This document shows positions 55,203 through 64,000 of a DNA stretch of 64,000 nucleotides, in pieces. The notes beneath the pieces were generated by a model. It was not told the DNA's origin. It made no database searches and worked only from the letters and a program-made list of their open reading frames with translations. The first letter of the stretch is position 1. Each line of letters starts with the position of its first letter. The position numbers and the translations under genes are program-made. The stretch spans positions 1,996,207-2,060,206 of the forward strand of contig NZ_CP021416.1 in assembly GCF_002162315.1 (NCBI RefSeq), in the 5' to 3' direction. The DNA is from Sulfurospirillum diekertiae. GTDB taxonomy: Bacteria; Campylobacterota; Campylobacteria; Campylobacterales; Sulfurospirillaceae.

Positions 55203-55282
55203 GGATGAAACTCTATTTTATTTCGACCCTCTCAAAAAAGCTTCAAAAAGCATAGTGAAGTAGCTCTTCTAAAACTCCTCTC

Positions 55283-57211
55283 TTAAAACATTAACCCACT
55301 ATCTTCTTTGAGTTGTTTTACATTATTGGTTTTAGGGAAAGGGGAAACATCAGTAAAGAACTCTGTCGTTCCATCAATTTTACGAGACTCAACACCTTCT
55401 GGTATTTTAAACTCTCGCGTTGTCTCTGGATGGAGTTCCACATACTTTGTCATAAAATATTTAAAGGCAGGTGCTGCAGAACGTCCACCTGTTTCACCTT
55501 TTTTGAGTGGAGAGTTATTGTCATTTCCAAACCAAGTGATTACTTCAATGTCAGGAGAAAAACCACAGAACCACACATCCACACTGCTATTGGTTGTTCC
55601 TGTTTTACCTGCAATTTCAATACCAGGAACTTGTGCATTTCTACCCGTTCCTCGTTTGACAACCTCTTTCATCATATCAATCATCAAATAACTCTGTTTT
55701 GGAGAAGTCATTGTTTGTGTTTTGGTTTCATAAATTTTTTCTACCCCTTGACGATTGACAATTTTCCTAACCAACATTGGTTCTGTTCTCACGCCATAAT
55801 TTGCAAACATTGAATAAAAGCCACTGTACTCTAGTGGAGAAATTCCAAAACTTCCCAGTGCTAAAGAGAGATCCATGGAGAGGTTTTTAAACCCATCTTT
55901 TTTGAGTTCTTTATAAACACTATCCAATCCCAAAAGCGATAAAAGGTTGATGGTTGCAAGGTTACGGGAATGAACCAATGCCTCTTTAAGGGTTATTAGC
56001 CCTTCAAAATCATTTTCATAGTTTTTAGGTTTCCACTCTTCATCGGTTTCGCTATTGACATACGTACGTGAAATATCGGGAATTTCAGACAATGGAGAAT
56101 ATCCCCAATCCAATGCTTTTTGATACAAGAACGGTTTAAAACTTGAACCGGGTTGGCGCTTACTTTGGGTGGCACGGTTAAAACTGCTTTTTGCATAATC
56201 AAGCCCACCCACAAGGGCTAAAATATTGCCCGTACCATTTTCCATAACCACCATCGCACCATTAAGATCAGAGGCATTGGCATCTTTACCCATTCGTGAA
56301 ACCATACCATTGTAACCTACTTTAAGCGACTCATGCGCTAAATGCTGAAGCTTTAAGTCAATCGTCAAATAAATTTGATAACCACCTTTTTTAATATCAT
56401 CATACTCGGTACTTAAACTTTTAATCACTTCATCAACAACATACGGTGCTTTATTTCGGGTCAACGTCTCATCATACACCATTGGATGCTCTAGTGTTGA
56501 TTTCGTATACTCAGCCTCACTAATCCAACCTAGTGCATACATACGATTGACAACCTGATTGGCACGGCTCAATGAAAGGTCCATATGCTTTGTTGGGTCA
56601 TATGAACTAGGGGCTTTAGGCAAACCTACAAGAATAGCGATTTCCTTTAGAGTCAGTGCATCAAGTGTTTTATTGAAATAACCATGTGCTGCTGTTTTAA
56701 CACCATAATAGCCATGCCCAAAATAGACATGATTAAAGTAACGCTCCAAAATCTGCTCTTTCGTTAAAGAAGATTCTACCGTATAAGCAAGAATAGCTTC
56801 ATTCACTTTTCGCGTTAATGTTTTTTGACGGCTAAGAACAGTATTTTTAATCAGCTGTTGTGTGATGGTACTTGCACCTTCGACCATTTTCATGGCATGA
56901 ATGTCTTTTACAAGTGCTCTAAAAATAGCCTCAAGATTAATACCACTATGCTCAAAAAATGAGGTATCTTCAGTGGCAACCAATGCTTCAATCAAGCGAG
57001 GAGGAATATTTTTATAATCCACATACAACCTATTTTCATCATCAAAAAGGTTGGCAATGAGTTCACCATTTCTATCATAAATCTGTGTGGTTAATTTTGG
57101 TGTATAATCAATAATTTTATAGGCATCAAACCTGATTTGTGCGTATAAAAAAATAAGTGCCATCAATCCTGCAAATGCGATCATCGTAAAAATTGTTACA
57201 ATATATTTCAC
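55283..57211 (-). CDS. Class A penicillin-binding protein 1A
   Basis: A 642-residue bifunctional murein synthase: a membrane anchor (about residues 5-25), a GT51 glycosyltransferase domain (VATEDTSFFEHSGIN, EGASTITQQLIKN, KVNEAILAYTVE, YFGHGYYGVKTAAHGYF) and a transpeptidase domain with the SxxK motif in QPGSSFKPFLYQ, SRN in VHSRNLATINLL and the KTG motif in IAGKTGTTNSSVDVWF. It inserts and crosslinks new glycan strands in the periplasm. It overlaps the ABC ATPase gene by four bases. Confidence 0.95.
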   Translation of the reverse strand: MKYIVTIFTMIAFAGLMALIFLYAQIRFDAYKIIDYTPKLTTQIYDRNGELIANLFDDENRLYVDYKNIPPRLIEALVATEDTSFFEHSGINLEAIFRALVKDIHAMKMVEGASTITQQLIKNTVLSRQKTLTRKVNEAILAYTVESSLTKEQILERYFNHVYFGHGYYGVKTAAHGYFNKTLDALTLKEIAILVGLPKAPSSYDPTKHMDLSLSRANQVVNRMYALGWISEAEYTKSTLEHPMVYDETLTRNKAPYVVDEVIKSLSTEYDDIKKGGYQIYLTIDLKLQHLAHESLKVGYNGMVSRMGKDANASDLNGAMVVMENGTGNILALVGGLDYAKSSFNRATQSKRQPGSSFKPFLYQKALDWGYSPLSEIPDISRTYVNSETDEEWKPKNYENDFEGLITLKEALVHSRNLATINLLSLLGLDSVYKELKKDGFKNLSMDLSLALGSFGISPLEYSGFYSMFANYGVRTEPMLVRKIVNRQGVEKIYETKTQTMTSPKQSYLMIDMMKEVVKRGTGRNAQVPGIEIAGKTGTTNSSVDVWFCGFSPDIEVITWFGNDNNSPLKKGETGGRSAAPAFKYFMTKYVELHPETTREFKIPEGVESRKIDGTTEFFTDVSPFPKTNNVKQLKEDSGLMF

Positions 57212-57903
57212 GTTCTAAAACTCCTTTGTCTAAATCCAGACTCTAAAAGTTGCTTCGTATACGCCTCTTTTGGGTCATGTAAAATATTTTTGGTCAAACC
57301 TCTCTCAACGATTTTTCCTTGCTGGATAATGCCAACATCATCACATAAATGCTCAATGGTACTAATATCGTGTGTTACAAAGAGTAGATCAAATTCACAC
57401 TCTTTTTGAAGCCTAGAGATCAATTCCAAAACCGTTGTTTTACTCTCTTCATCCAGTGCCGTTGTCGGCTCATCTAAAAGTAGAAGTCTCGGTTTTAGTG
57501 ACAGAGCCATAGCAATAATAAGACGCTGTAATTGTCCACCGCTAAGTTCAGAGGGAAAACGATCTAAAAAGGCAACGTCTAGTTCTACCATTTTCAAGTA
57601 TTTTTCTGCAATTTCTTCACTTGCCATAAACTGTTGGCTAATTTTTGTCAAAGGAGAGAGTGCTGTAAAAGGATTTTGCGGCACAAAAGCAATACTTTCG
57701 CCTCGATGCAGTTCATAAGAAGCATTATACTCAAGCGATGCATCCAATTCTTGAGGTAACATCCCTAAAAGTGCTTTAAGCGTCAAACTTTTTCCACTGC
57801 CACTCTCGCCAATCAATGCAAACGATTTTTCAAAAGAAAAGCTCATATCAAGCAGTGTTTTCACGTTACTTTTGATGATAAGCTGTTTACATGTAAAGCT
57901 CAA
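57208..57903 (-). CDS. Orphan ABC transporter ATP-binding protein (Opp/Dpp type)
   Basis: A 231-residue ABC ATPase with Walker A GESGSGKSLTLKALLG, the Q-loop FVPQNPFTALSPLTKI, signature LSGGQLQRLIIAMALSL, Walker B LLLLDEPTTALDEES and the H-loop FVTHDIST. The pattern fits the peptide/nickel family, but no permease or binding protein is near. A TTG start at 57903 overlaps the stop of the previous gene (TTGA), with AGGGGAG before it; the longer frame is less likely. The palindrome at 57886 is read as FTCK near the N-terminus. Confidence 0.88.
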   Translation of the reverse strand: MSFTCKQLIIKSNVKTLLDMSFSFEKSFALIGESGSGKSLTLKALLGMLPQELDASLEYNASYELHRGESIAFVPQNPFTALSPLTKISQQFMASEEIAEKYLKMVELDVAFLDRFPSELSGGQLQRLIIAMALSLKPRLLLLDEPTTALDEESKTTVLELISRLQKECEFDLLFVTHDISTIEHLCDDVGIIQQGKIVERGLTKNILHDPKEAYTKQLLESGFRQRSFRT

Positions 57904-58991
57904 AAGCTCCCCTTTTGGATCAGGTGGCACAAAGTTTCTAACTTTTCGACACTCTCACCAAGGCGTGGGATCAGACGTAAAATAGGCTTTGGAACTGTGG
58001 GAGGACGAATGGCGCCCACTAAAAAACCCTCTTCTATCAATTTTTGCTGAATACTTAGCGTATCCGCTCCTTCACTCAATGGATATGAGCAGATCAACCC
58101 TTTAACATTCACGCCCAAGACCGCTTTCACAACAGCTTGACGTTTGGCTATTTCAACTTTTAAGCTTGCTTGATTTTTTGAAATATACAATAGCCCTTGG
58201 TAGCCTAAAGAAATATCAAACACCGAAGGAGCCGTAGTATAGATGATTGCTTTCGCGCGATTTTGTAAAAATTCACTGATATGTTCGGAGCATAAAATAT
58301 ACGCACCATAACTGCCCAGTGCTTTTCCAAGGGTTCCCATTTTAATATGATTGGCTTTGGGTGTGATGTTGTAAAGATCAAACACGCCTCGAAGATGCTC
58401 GCCGACAACACCTACACTGTGTGCTTCATCGACAATCAAAAGCGCATTGTAACGATCCGCTATCTCAAAAATATCTGGATTTAAAAGATCCCCACTCATC
58501 GAATAAATACCCTCAACAGCAATGATAATACGGTTATGTGAATGTGTGTTAATCAGGCTTTCAAGATGATTGGCATCGTTGTGTTTGAAAAGCAACACCT
58601 CAGCATCGACGGTTTTAGAAGCAACCATACCGCTGGCGTGATACTCTTCATCTAAAATCAACAAATCTCGCTTGCGCGGTAACGCCTCAATCAACGAAAA
58701 ATTGGCTAAAAAACCACTCCCGCACACAAGGGCAGCTTCAAAACCGTTATGGCGAATTAAAAACTCTTCAAATTCTTGATGAATGGGATGATACCCATTG
58801 ACTAAAATAGATGCTTTGGGGGCATGGTTTTTGTACATAAAAACTTGTGCCACTGCTCGCTCAAACAAGGTTGAATTTTGAGCAAAACCCAGATAATCGT
58901 TCGAGCTAAAATCAGCCAAATCATCACTGTAAAGCTTACGACTTCGGTAGCGATTGGCTTTGGTGATGGCTTGCAGTTCGTTTTGATACAT
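57900..58991 (-). CDS. bioF: 8-amino-7-oxononanoate synthase-like PLP enzyme
   Basis: A 363-residue alpha-oxoamine synthase. BioF condenses pimeloyl-ACP or -CoA with alanine in biotin synthesis; bioD is also in the window. It has DFSSNDYLGFAQN, CGSGFLANFSLIEAL, LDEEYHASGMV, VEGIYSMSGDLLNPD, LLIVDEAHSVGVVGEHLRG and the Schiff-base Lys in HIKMGTLGKALGSYGAYI. Other family members (Kbl, HemA-like) are less likely from length. It overlaps the ABC gene by four bases. Confidence 0.88.
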   Translation of the reverse strand: MYQNELQAITKANRYRSRKLYSDDLADFSSNDYLGFAQNSTLFERAVAQVFMYKNHAPKASILVNGYHPIHQEFEEFLIRHNGFEAALVCGSGFLANFSLIEALPRKRDLLILDEEYHASGMVASKTVDAEVLLFKHNDANHLESLINTHSHNRIIIAVEGIYSMSGDLLNPDIFEIADRYNALLIVDEAHSVGVVGEHLRGVFDLYNITPKANHIKMGTLGKALGSYGAYILCSEHISEFLQNRAKAIIYTTAPSVFDISLGYQGLLYISKNQASLKVEIAKRQAVVKAVLGVNVKGLICSYPLSEGADTLSIQQKLIEEGFLVGAIRPPTVPKPILRLIPRLGESVEKLETLCHLIQKGSF

Positions 58992-58993
58992 GG

Positions 58994-59548
58994 TTAAAAG
59001 GTCAAAAAAGGCAGAAGCTTCTCAACGCTCAGCCCCATAGCGGTACTTTCAAGTCCTACCACTTCTTTAATATAAGATTTACAAAATCCTTCCACCATGC
59101 ACGCCCCCGCTTTCCCCTGCCATTCATCACTCTGTAAATAATCATGAAGAGCTTTGGTATCAAAGGGTAAGAAAAGATAATCGGTTGTTGAGAGATCAAT
59201 GAGTTCAATCGTTTTAGATTTATAAATCATACAACTAAGAATGCTCACGGTATTGCCACTTTGCGCTTCTAAAATGCGTTTAGCATCGGCTCTATCTTTG
59301 GCTTTGCGAAGGATTTGTCCATTGGCAGTTACGACCGTATCAGCACATAAAACAGGCATTTCTAGGTCGTATTTTTCAAGATAGCTCTGCATTTTCCCTT
59401 TGGTTGCATGGTAAACAAAATGAGCAGGATCGCTGATGCGAAGGCTCTCTTCATCAAACCCTGCATCCCTTTGGATGAACGGAACTTCAAATTTATTCAG
59501 CAGTTCCGCCCTCGTGATGGATGAGGAACCTAAAACGATCGTTTGCAT
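58994..59548 (-). CDS. maf: Maf-family nucleoside triphosphate pyrophosphatase
   Basis: A 184-residue house-cleaning pyrophosphatase that removes non-canonical or certain normal nucleotides. It has VLGSSSITRAELLNKF, the substrate segment VLCADTVVTANGQIL, AKRILEAQSGNTVSILS and GKAGACMVEGFCKSYIKEVVGLES. The specificity (dTTP/UTP or m7GTP) is not clear. It ends two bases before bioF and begins one base after the next membrane protein. Confidence 0.92.
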   Translation of the reverse strand: MQTIVLGSSSITRAELLNKFEVPFIQRDAGFDEESLRISDPAHFVYHATKGKMQSYLEKYDLEMPVLCADTVVTANGQILRKAKDRADAKRILEAQSGNTVSILSCMIYKSKTIELIDLSTTDYLFLPFDTKALHDYLQSDEWQGKAGACMVEGFCKSYIKEVVGLESTAMGLSVEKLLPFLTF

Positions 59549-59549
59549 C

Positions 59550-60050
59550 TTAGTAGCCTCGTAAAATCACGCCAAAATAGACCGAGATAATGGCTAAAAG
59601 TAAATTAAGCGGAATGAGGTACTTGACCATTAAGATCACATTTTCCTCAACTTCAATGTAATTCTCTTCGGCTAACCCTTTTTTGGCTCTCAGATATTTA
59701 AAATACATGTAAACAAAGTTAAAAGCAATAAACGTCCAAAGGGCTTCTTTCGTATGAACCATGACATAAGTGGTTGGATTGCCCGCTTTAAAACCAAGCC
59801 CTATGTGCATAAACACCGATGTTATCACGATCACTAGCATTACAGGAACTAAAAAGAGAATATAACGGCGCATCATTTGCATACAACTATTAAACTTGAT
59901 CTTTTCATCAGGAACATATTCTTCAACAGGTTGAATGACAAAACGCATCACAAACATACTGCCAATCAATAATGCTGAACTAATGACATGTAAAAAAACG
60001 ATGATTCTGCCAAAATCGCCAAATATTTCTATGAAAAAATCACGCATCAT
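59550..60050 (-). CDS. Conserved four-helix membrane protein
   Basis: A 166-residue membrane protein with four predicted helices (about residues 14-36, 62-86, 104-118 and 138-162) and a conserved-looking FLHVISSALLIGSMFVMRFVI start. His in helix 1, and others in HIGLG and MVHTKEALW, might bind haem, as in CopD-like or DUF2269-like proteins; this is a guess. Its start is directly after the alaS stop, so it is probably cotranscribed with alaS. Confidence 0.75.
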   Translation of the reverse strand: MMRDFFIEIFGDFGRIIVFLHVISSALLIGSMFVMRFVIQPVEEYVPDEKIKFNSCMQMMRRYILFLVPVMLVIVITSVFMHIGLGFKAGNPTTYVMVHTKEALWTFIAFNFVYMYFKYLRAKKGLAEENYIEVEENVILMVKYLIPLNLLLAIISVYFGVILRGY

Positions 60051-62597
60051 CTAGCCTTGAAGAACCGTTTTAGCATACTCAATGGCTGCTTTTTTAGCTT
60101 CCTCTATTTTTGAAGCATCACGTCCACCTGCTTGGGCAAAGTCATCACGACCGCCACCACCACCGCCAACGATAGGCGCAATCTCTTTAATCCAAGCGCC
60201 TGCCTTAATGGAAGCATTTTTAACACCTGCTGCAATCATGACTTTATCATCTTTGACTTGCAACAAAAGCACGGCAACGGATTCTTTTTCATTTTTAAGA
60301 TCATCGATGCGCGCTTTAATATCCCCTGCACCTAAAACATCAACGATAAGTTCAATACCATTTACATGTAAAGATTCTACCGATTTTCCAGCGTGCGCAT
60401 TGAGAGATTCTACTTCCATTTTCAAGGTTTTGATCTCTTCTTTAAGACGGTTGATACCAATGAGTGGTTCTTTGTGTTTGACACTCTCTTTAATCGCTTC
60501 AATCTCCGCCCTAAGGTTTTGAGCATAAGCCAAAGCTGCACCACCACAAATCGCTTCAATACGCCTTACACCTGCACTGACACCGCTCTCTTTTAAGATG
60601 AAAAAGCTTCCAATATTGGCGGTATTACTAACATGCGTTCCACCACACAGCTCAACGCTTGCATCGCCAAAACTGACCACGCGAACTTCTGAGCCGTATT
60701 TCTCACCAAAGAGTGCCATTGCACCACTGTTTTTAGCTTCGGCTACATTCATCAGTTTGGTCTGCCCCGCAACGCCACTGGCAATGAAGCTGTTAACCAA
60801 GGCTTCAATTTTTATAATTTCTTCATTACTCAACGCTTTAGGATGCGAAAAGTCAAAACGTAAACGATCTTTTTCAACCAAACTTCCAGCTTGACTTACA
60901 TGCTCACCTAAGACTTTACGAAGCGCGCTGTGAAGTAAGTGTGTCGCACTGTGATGTTTTTCAATCTCTAAACGTGAGAGATCAACACTGATACTCACCT
61001 CATCGTTTACATGTAAAGGCATATCGAGCTCTACCAAAGAGAGGTTCAGGTCAAAAAATTTCTTGGTATCAAGGACTTTTCCGTATCCTTCGATGATACC
61101 CTCATCCCCACTTTGTCCACCACTCATCGCATAAAATGGTGTTTTCTCAAACATCACCCAGCCATTTTCTTCCAAGCTTTGAACCTCTTTGAAGTTCTCA
61201 TCTAAAAGCGCTAAGACTTTTGTCTTGGCTTCTTTTTGAGTGTACCCCACAAAGGTATTGAGACCAAATTTTTCAAGAAGCGGTTTAAACTCACCCTGAG
61301 TTGCTTTGTCGCCACTACCTTTCCATGAGGCTTTGGAACGTGCTTTTTGCTCCGCCATCAAAGCTTCAAACTCGGCTTCGTTGACACTTAAGCCTTTTTC
61401 ACGAAGCATGTCTGCGGTGAGATCAAGAGGGAAACCATACGTATCGTAGAGTTTAAACGCGACTTCGCCACTAAACATCTCTTTGGTGTTAGGAAGTTCT
61501 TTTTCAAACAGTTCTAGTCCTGAAGCGATGGTTGCAAAGAAGCTCTCTTCTTCGTTTTTGATCTGTTCAGCGATGACCTCTTTTTTAGTCACAATGTACG
61601 GATACTGTTTGCCCATAAGGTCACACAAAGTATCTAAAAGTTTGTACATAAATGGTTCTCGAAGACCTAAAAGGTAACCGTGTCGAACGGCACGTCTCAA
61701 AATACGTCTAAGAACATACCCACGACCAACACGACCAAAGGTTGTACCTTGCGCTACAAGAAAAGAAACAGCACGAATATGATCTGCAATGACACGGTAA
61801 CTTGCACCCGTTTTATACGCGTAAGGTTTGCCACACAGTTCTGCCACTTTGTTGGTGAGAGGAATAAAAAGTGTTGAGTCATAGTTGCTAAGTACGCCCT
61901 CTTTAACTGCAGTCACACGCTCTAAACCCATACCTGTATCGATGGAAGGTTTTGGAAGAGGATGAAGGACGCCTGCTTTATCGCGCTCATATTGCATAAA
62001 CACAAGATTCCAAATCTCTAAGAAGCGATCACCATCACCGCCCATGTAGTCTTCAGGCGTATTAAAATTCTCTTCACCTTGATCGATAAAGATTTCACTG
62101 CATGGACCGCATGGTCCAGTATCACCCATTTGCCAGAAATTATCTTTGTCACCAAAACGTATAATACGACTGGCATCAATATGTTTTTTCCAAATGGCTT
62201 CAGCTTCATCATCGCTCTCATGAACGGTCACCCACAATTTTTCTTTTGGGAGTTTAAGCACTTCGGTCACAAATTCCCACGCGTGAGCAATCGCATCTTC
62301 TTTGAAGTAATCGCCAAAAGAGAAGTTTCCAAGCATTTCAAAAAAAGTATGATGGCGTGCTGTGTAGCCGACATTATCAAGGTCATTGTGTTTACCACCC
62401 GCTCTGATGCACGTTTGGCAACTTGTCGCACGTGGAGGATTCGGACGAGGAACTTCGCCTGTAAAAACACTTTTAAAAGGAACCATGCCTGCATTGGTAA
62501 ACAGAAGCGTCGCATCATCAGGTACAAGAGGAGAACTCTCAACAATCTTGTGACCTTTTTGTTCAAAAAACTTTAAAAACTCTGCTCGTACGTCCAT
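60051..62597 (-). CDS. alaS: Alanyl-tRNA synthetase
   Basis: An 848-residue class II synthetase. It has the catalytic core ([54 protein letters not shown]), the editing domain with zinc ligands [12 protein letters not shown] and [13 protein letters not shown], and a C-terminal C-Ala domain ending [17 protein letters not shown]. The start at 62597 has AGGAAAGAAAGT before it. Two exact palindromes lie in it (60361 and 61006), both read as LHVN. Confidence 0.98.
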   Translation of the reverse strand: MDVRAEFLKFFEQKGHKIVESSPLVPDDATLLFTNAGMVPFKSVFTGEVPRPNPPRATSCQTCIRAGGKHNDLDNVGYTARHHTFFEMLGNFSFGDYFKEDAIAHAWEFVTEVLKLPKEKLWVTVHESDDEAEAIWKKHIDASRIIRFGDKDNFWQMGDTGPCGPCSEIFIDQGEENFNTPEDYMGGDGDRFLEIWNLVFMQYERDKAGVLHPLPKPSIDTGMGLERVTAVKEGVLSNYDSTLFIPLTNKVAELCGKPYAYKTGASYRVIADHIRAVSFLVAQGTTFGRVGRGYVLRRILRRAVRHGYLLGLREPFMYKLLDTLCDLMGKQYPYIVTKKEVIAEQIKNEEESFFATIASGLELFEKELPNTKEMFSGEVAFKLYDTYGFPLDLTADMLREKGLSVNEAEFEALMAEQKARSKASWKGSGDKATQGEFKPLLEKFGLNTFVGYTQKEAKTKVLALLDENFKEVQSLEENGWVMFEKTPFYAMSGGQSGDEGIIEGYGKVLDTKKFFDLNLSLVELDMPLHVNDEVSISVDLSRLEIEKHHSATHLLHSALRKVLGEHVSQAGSLVEKDRLRFDFSHPKALSNEEIIKIEALVNSFIASGVAGQTKLMNVAEAKNSGAMALFGEKYGSEVRVVSFGDASVELCGGTHVSNTANIGSFFILKESGVSAGVRRIEAICGGAALAYAQNLRAEIEAIKESVKHKEPLIGINRLKEEIKTLKMEVESLNAHAGKSVESLHVNGIELIVDVLGAGDIKARIDDLKNEKESVAVLLLQVKDDKVMIAAGVKNASIKAGAWIKEIAPIVGGGGGGRDDFAQAGGRDASKIEEAKKAAIEYAKTVLQG

Positions 62598-62692
62598 ACT
62601 TTCTTTCCTACCGTTATTAAAAATTTATTTATTTTAACGAAAAAACCTAAAGGCTATTATTAAATCCCCTGAAAATAGTCATGAAGGGATGC

Positions 62693-64000
62693 CTATAATG
62701 TGCACTGATCATTTAAACGATACCCTACAATCCACCAACCCAGAACAACAATGAGGGCTCCCAAGAAGCCATTGAACGTCAAAAGACAAAAAAGCCCCAT
62801 GATGATCGCAATCATCCCTAGCACATAACTGCCAGAGAACACACTAAAGATGGCAACGACAATGCCTGAAAGTCCTACGTAATTGAGATAAACCACTTTA
62901 CCTAAAAGCGCTCTAAATTGGCACATAGGAAGCATCGGATCAGCCGCACACACGTCTACCCAAGACTCATTGACATAGACACCCTCTTTCATCGCCACCA
63001 AAAGGAGTGCACTGACAATTAAGATCAAAAAAGACTTGGTAATGCCACACAATTTAGATGGAGAAAGCCATAAAGTCGAACCAAAAACTAGTACAAAAAC
63101 AACCCAATTCAGCGCAAAATCATTCCGTGCACTTTCATGCAGTAAAACCACCAAAGCACAGATAAAAAGCGTCAAACCACTGACCTTTTCCATCAAGCCA
63201 TTCAGCTCTTTGCGTTCTGTAGCGAAATAGACCACCGCATAAACCGTAGCGATGATACCCAGCGTTCCAAGTTCAAAGTTCAGATACCTTCCATCAAACG
63301 CTAAAGCAAGTGCCATAACGAGCACAACACTCACGCTTAAAAGGTGTAAGGCATCTTCCCAGAACATTTCACTTTTGGGTTCACTCAGCGTTATAACACT
63401 CATAAATCGTGCCATAGAACCACGCATTTCTATCTCTTCATCAATGAGAAAACGCACCAGTTTCAACCACAATAAAAAAGCGATACTCAGGCACAAAATC
63501 GCCCATGCGTATTCAAGATTGTTCCGCGAAACGATCCAGTAAGCATTGGCTTGCCATGTAAGTGCTACTGAACCACCAAAGAGAGTCGCAAACCAGTACG
63601 GCGCTTTTTTGCATGAACATCGTGGCAATCCCCAAAGCCAAATCAGCCCAACCAGACTGAGTGTACAACTAGCGATGAAAAGCCAAAGGGCATTGGGAAA
63701 GTTGGAAACAAACCCATGTAAGATGTGTTTATCGGCGCGATTGGCATCAAACAGACCCCAAAAACCACCTACTGCACCTTCACTCATGCGTTTCCACGGC
63801 TGGTCAAACGCCTCTATAAAATTGTACTTCCAGCCATTTTCTTCTGCCATTTTGACAAAACCACGCGTGAAGAGCGCTTGGTTCACAGCACTGGGGTATG
63901 CACCTTCTCTCATACGCCCTTCGCTCGGCCAACCCGTCTCCCCGATGACGATCTCTTTGTCAGGTATTTTTTGTTGCATCAACTCGCGAATATTCTTTAC
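62693..64000 (-). CDS. GH17-type beta-1,3-glucanase/transglycosylase fused to a membrane domain (5' end outside window)
   Basis: The visible 435 residues start in the catalytic domain of a glycoside hydrolase 17 protein: IVIGETGWPSEGRM with the catalytic Glu, and FIEAFDQPWKRMSEGAVGGFWGLFD. About ten transmembrane helices follow (residues 95-425), with a Cys-containing loop (CAADPMLPMCQF). The fusion resembles NdvC-like proteins tied to cyclic or linear beta-glucan synthesis. It is followed by a 95-bp gap before alaS. The N-terminus lies beyond base 64000. No partner synthase is visible. Confidence 0.85.
   Translation of the reverse strand, partial: VKNIRELMQQKIPDKEIVIGETGWPSEGRMREGAYPSAVNQALFTRGFVKMAEENGWKYNFIEAFDQPWKRMSEGAVGGFWGLFDANRADKHILHGFVSNFPNALWLFIASCTLSLVGLIWLWGLPRCSCKKAPYWFATLFGGSVALTWQANAYWIVSRNNLEYAWAILCLSIAFLLWLKLVRFLIDEEIEMRGSMARFMSVITLSEPKSEMFWEDALHLLSVSVVLVMALALAFDGRYLNFELGTLGIIATVYAVVYFATERKELNGLMEKVSGLTLFICALVVLLHESARNDFALNWVVFVLVFGSTLWLSPSKLCGITKSFLILIVSALLLVAMKEGVYVNESWVDVCAADPMLPMCQFRALLGKVVYLNYVGLSGIVVAIFSVFSGSYVLGMIAIIMGLFCLLTFNGFLGALIVVLGWWIVGYRLNDQCTL

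Noticed and set aside
60082-60522. Plus-strand 146-codon frame opposite alaS
   Set aside because: It mirrors the glycine-rich C-Ala domain of alaS and gives a low-complexity, proline-rich product; typical antisense shadow.
1-64000. Mobile elements, CRISPR arrays, rRNA or tRNA genes
   Set aside because: By eye I found no transposase, integrase, spaced direct repeats or cloverleaf sequence; nearly all DNA is used by core genes and gaps are short.

Overview
The window is a gene-dense stretch of a Campylobacterota (Epsilonproteobacteria) chromosome, most like Sulfurospirillum. The grounds are the A+T-rich sequence, the protein variants (a MagIII-type glycosylase without iron-sulfur cysteines, a remote CheZ, a glutamine synthetase without the adenylylation tyrosine) and a gene order that, from memory, follows Campylobacter jejuni and Helicobacter pylori over long blocks. 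I see no rRNA, tRNA, CRISPR array, insertion sequence, prophage or integrated element. Nearly everything is core housekeeping; the unusual signals lie in repeated DNA words, frameshifts and leader regions.

Layout. 1-5 kb: the end of polyphosphate kinase, a gamma-carbonic anhydrase, an exonuclease/trpF/rpe minus-strand operon, then rpmB, argJ and a small YdcH-like gene on the plus strand. 5-19.2 kb: one long minus-strand block, yajC-secD-secF-leuS-lptE-diguanylate cyclase-folC-M23 peptidase-bactofilin-mfd-ymdB-magIII. It joins protein export, cell-shape control and DNA repair. 19.2-31.2 kb: lnt, metK with a 303-bp structured leader, an AEC transporter, aat-clpA-clpS (N-degron proteolysis), a TlpA-like lipoprotein, and the overlapping uvrD-truB-csrA-ispE-smpB run. 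31.4-41.7 kb: mixed genes, namely a LysR regulator, an SspB-like protein, an M3 peptidase, pabB/pabC, pyrB, a frameshifted glycine-zipper surface protein, bioD, an AraC regulator, an aminotransferase and a DUF89 protein. 41.8-52.7 kb: a minus-strand block that I recall as the C. jejuni Cj0700-Cj0714 order: cheZ-U32 peptidase-purE-DUF3972-glyQ-nif3-zinc ribbon-waaA-rluA-ffh-rpsP-khpA-rimM-trmD-rplS. 52.8-64 kb: a PHP phosphatase, glnA, PBP1A, an orphan ABC ATPase, a bioF-like synthase, maf, a membrane protein, alaS and a partial GH17-membrane fusion.

Three signals stand out. (1) The perfect 12-bp palindrome TTTACATGTAAA occurs 21 times, mostly inside genes, where it is read as Leu-His-Val-(Lys/Asn) or Phe-Thr-Cys-Lys in unrelated proteins. 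Chance would give far fewer than one copy. This looks like an undescribed genome-wide DNA signal. (2) Two genes, the essential rpsP and the surface protein at 36987, each carry one extra A in a poly-A run that breaks the frame. The cause could be assembly error, transcriptional slippage or phase switching. (3) The metK leader holds several hairpins, a pair of mutually exclusive stems and a duplicated motif, and fits no riboswitch class I can name.
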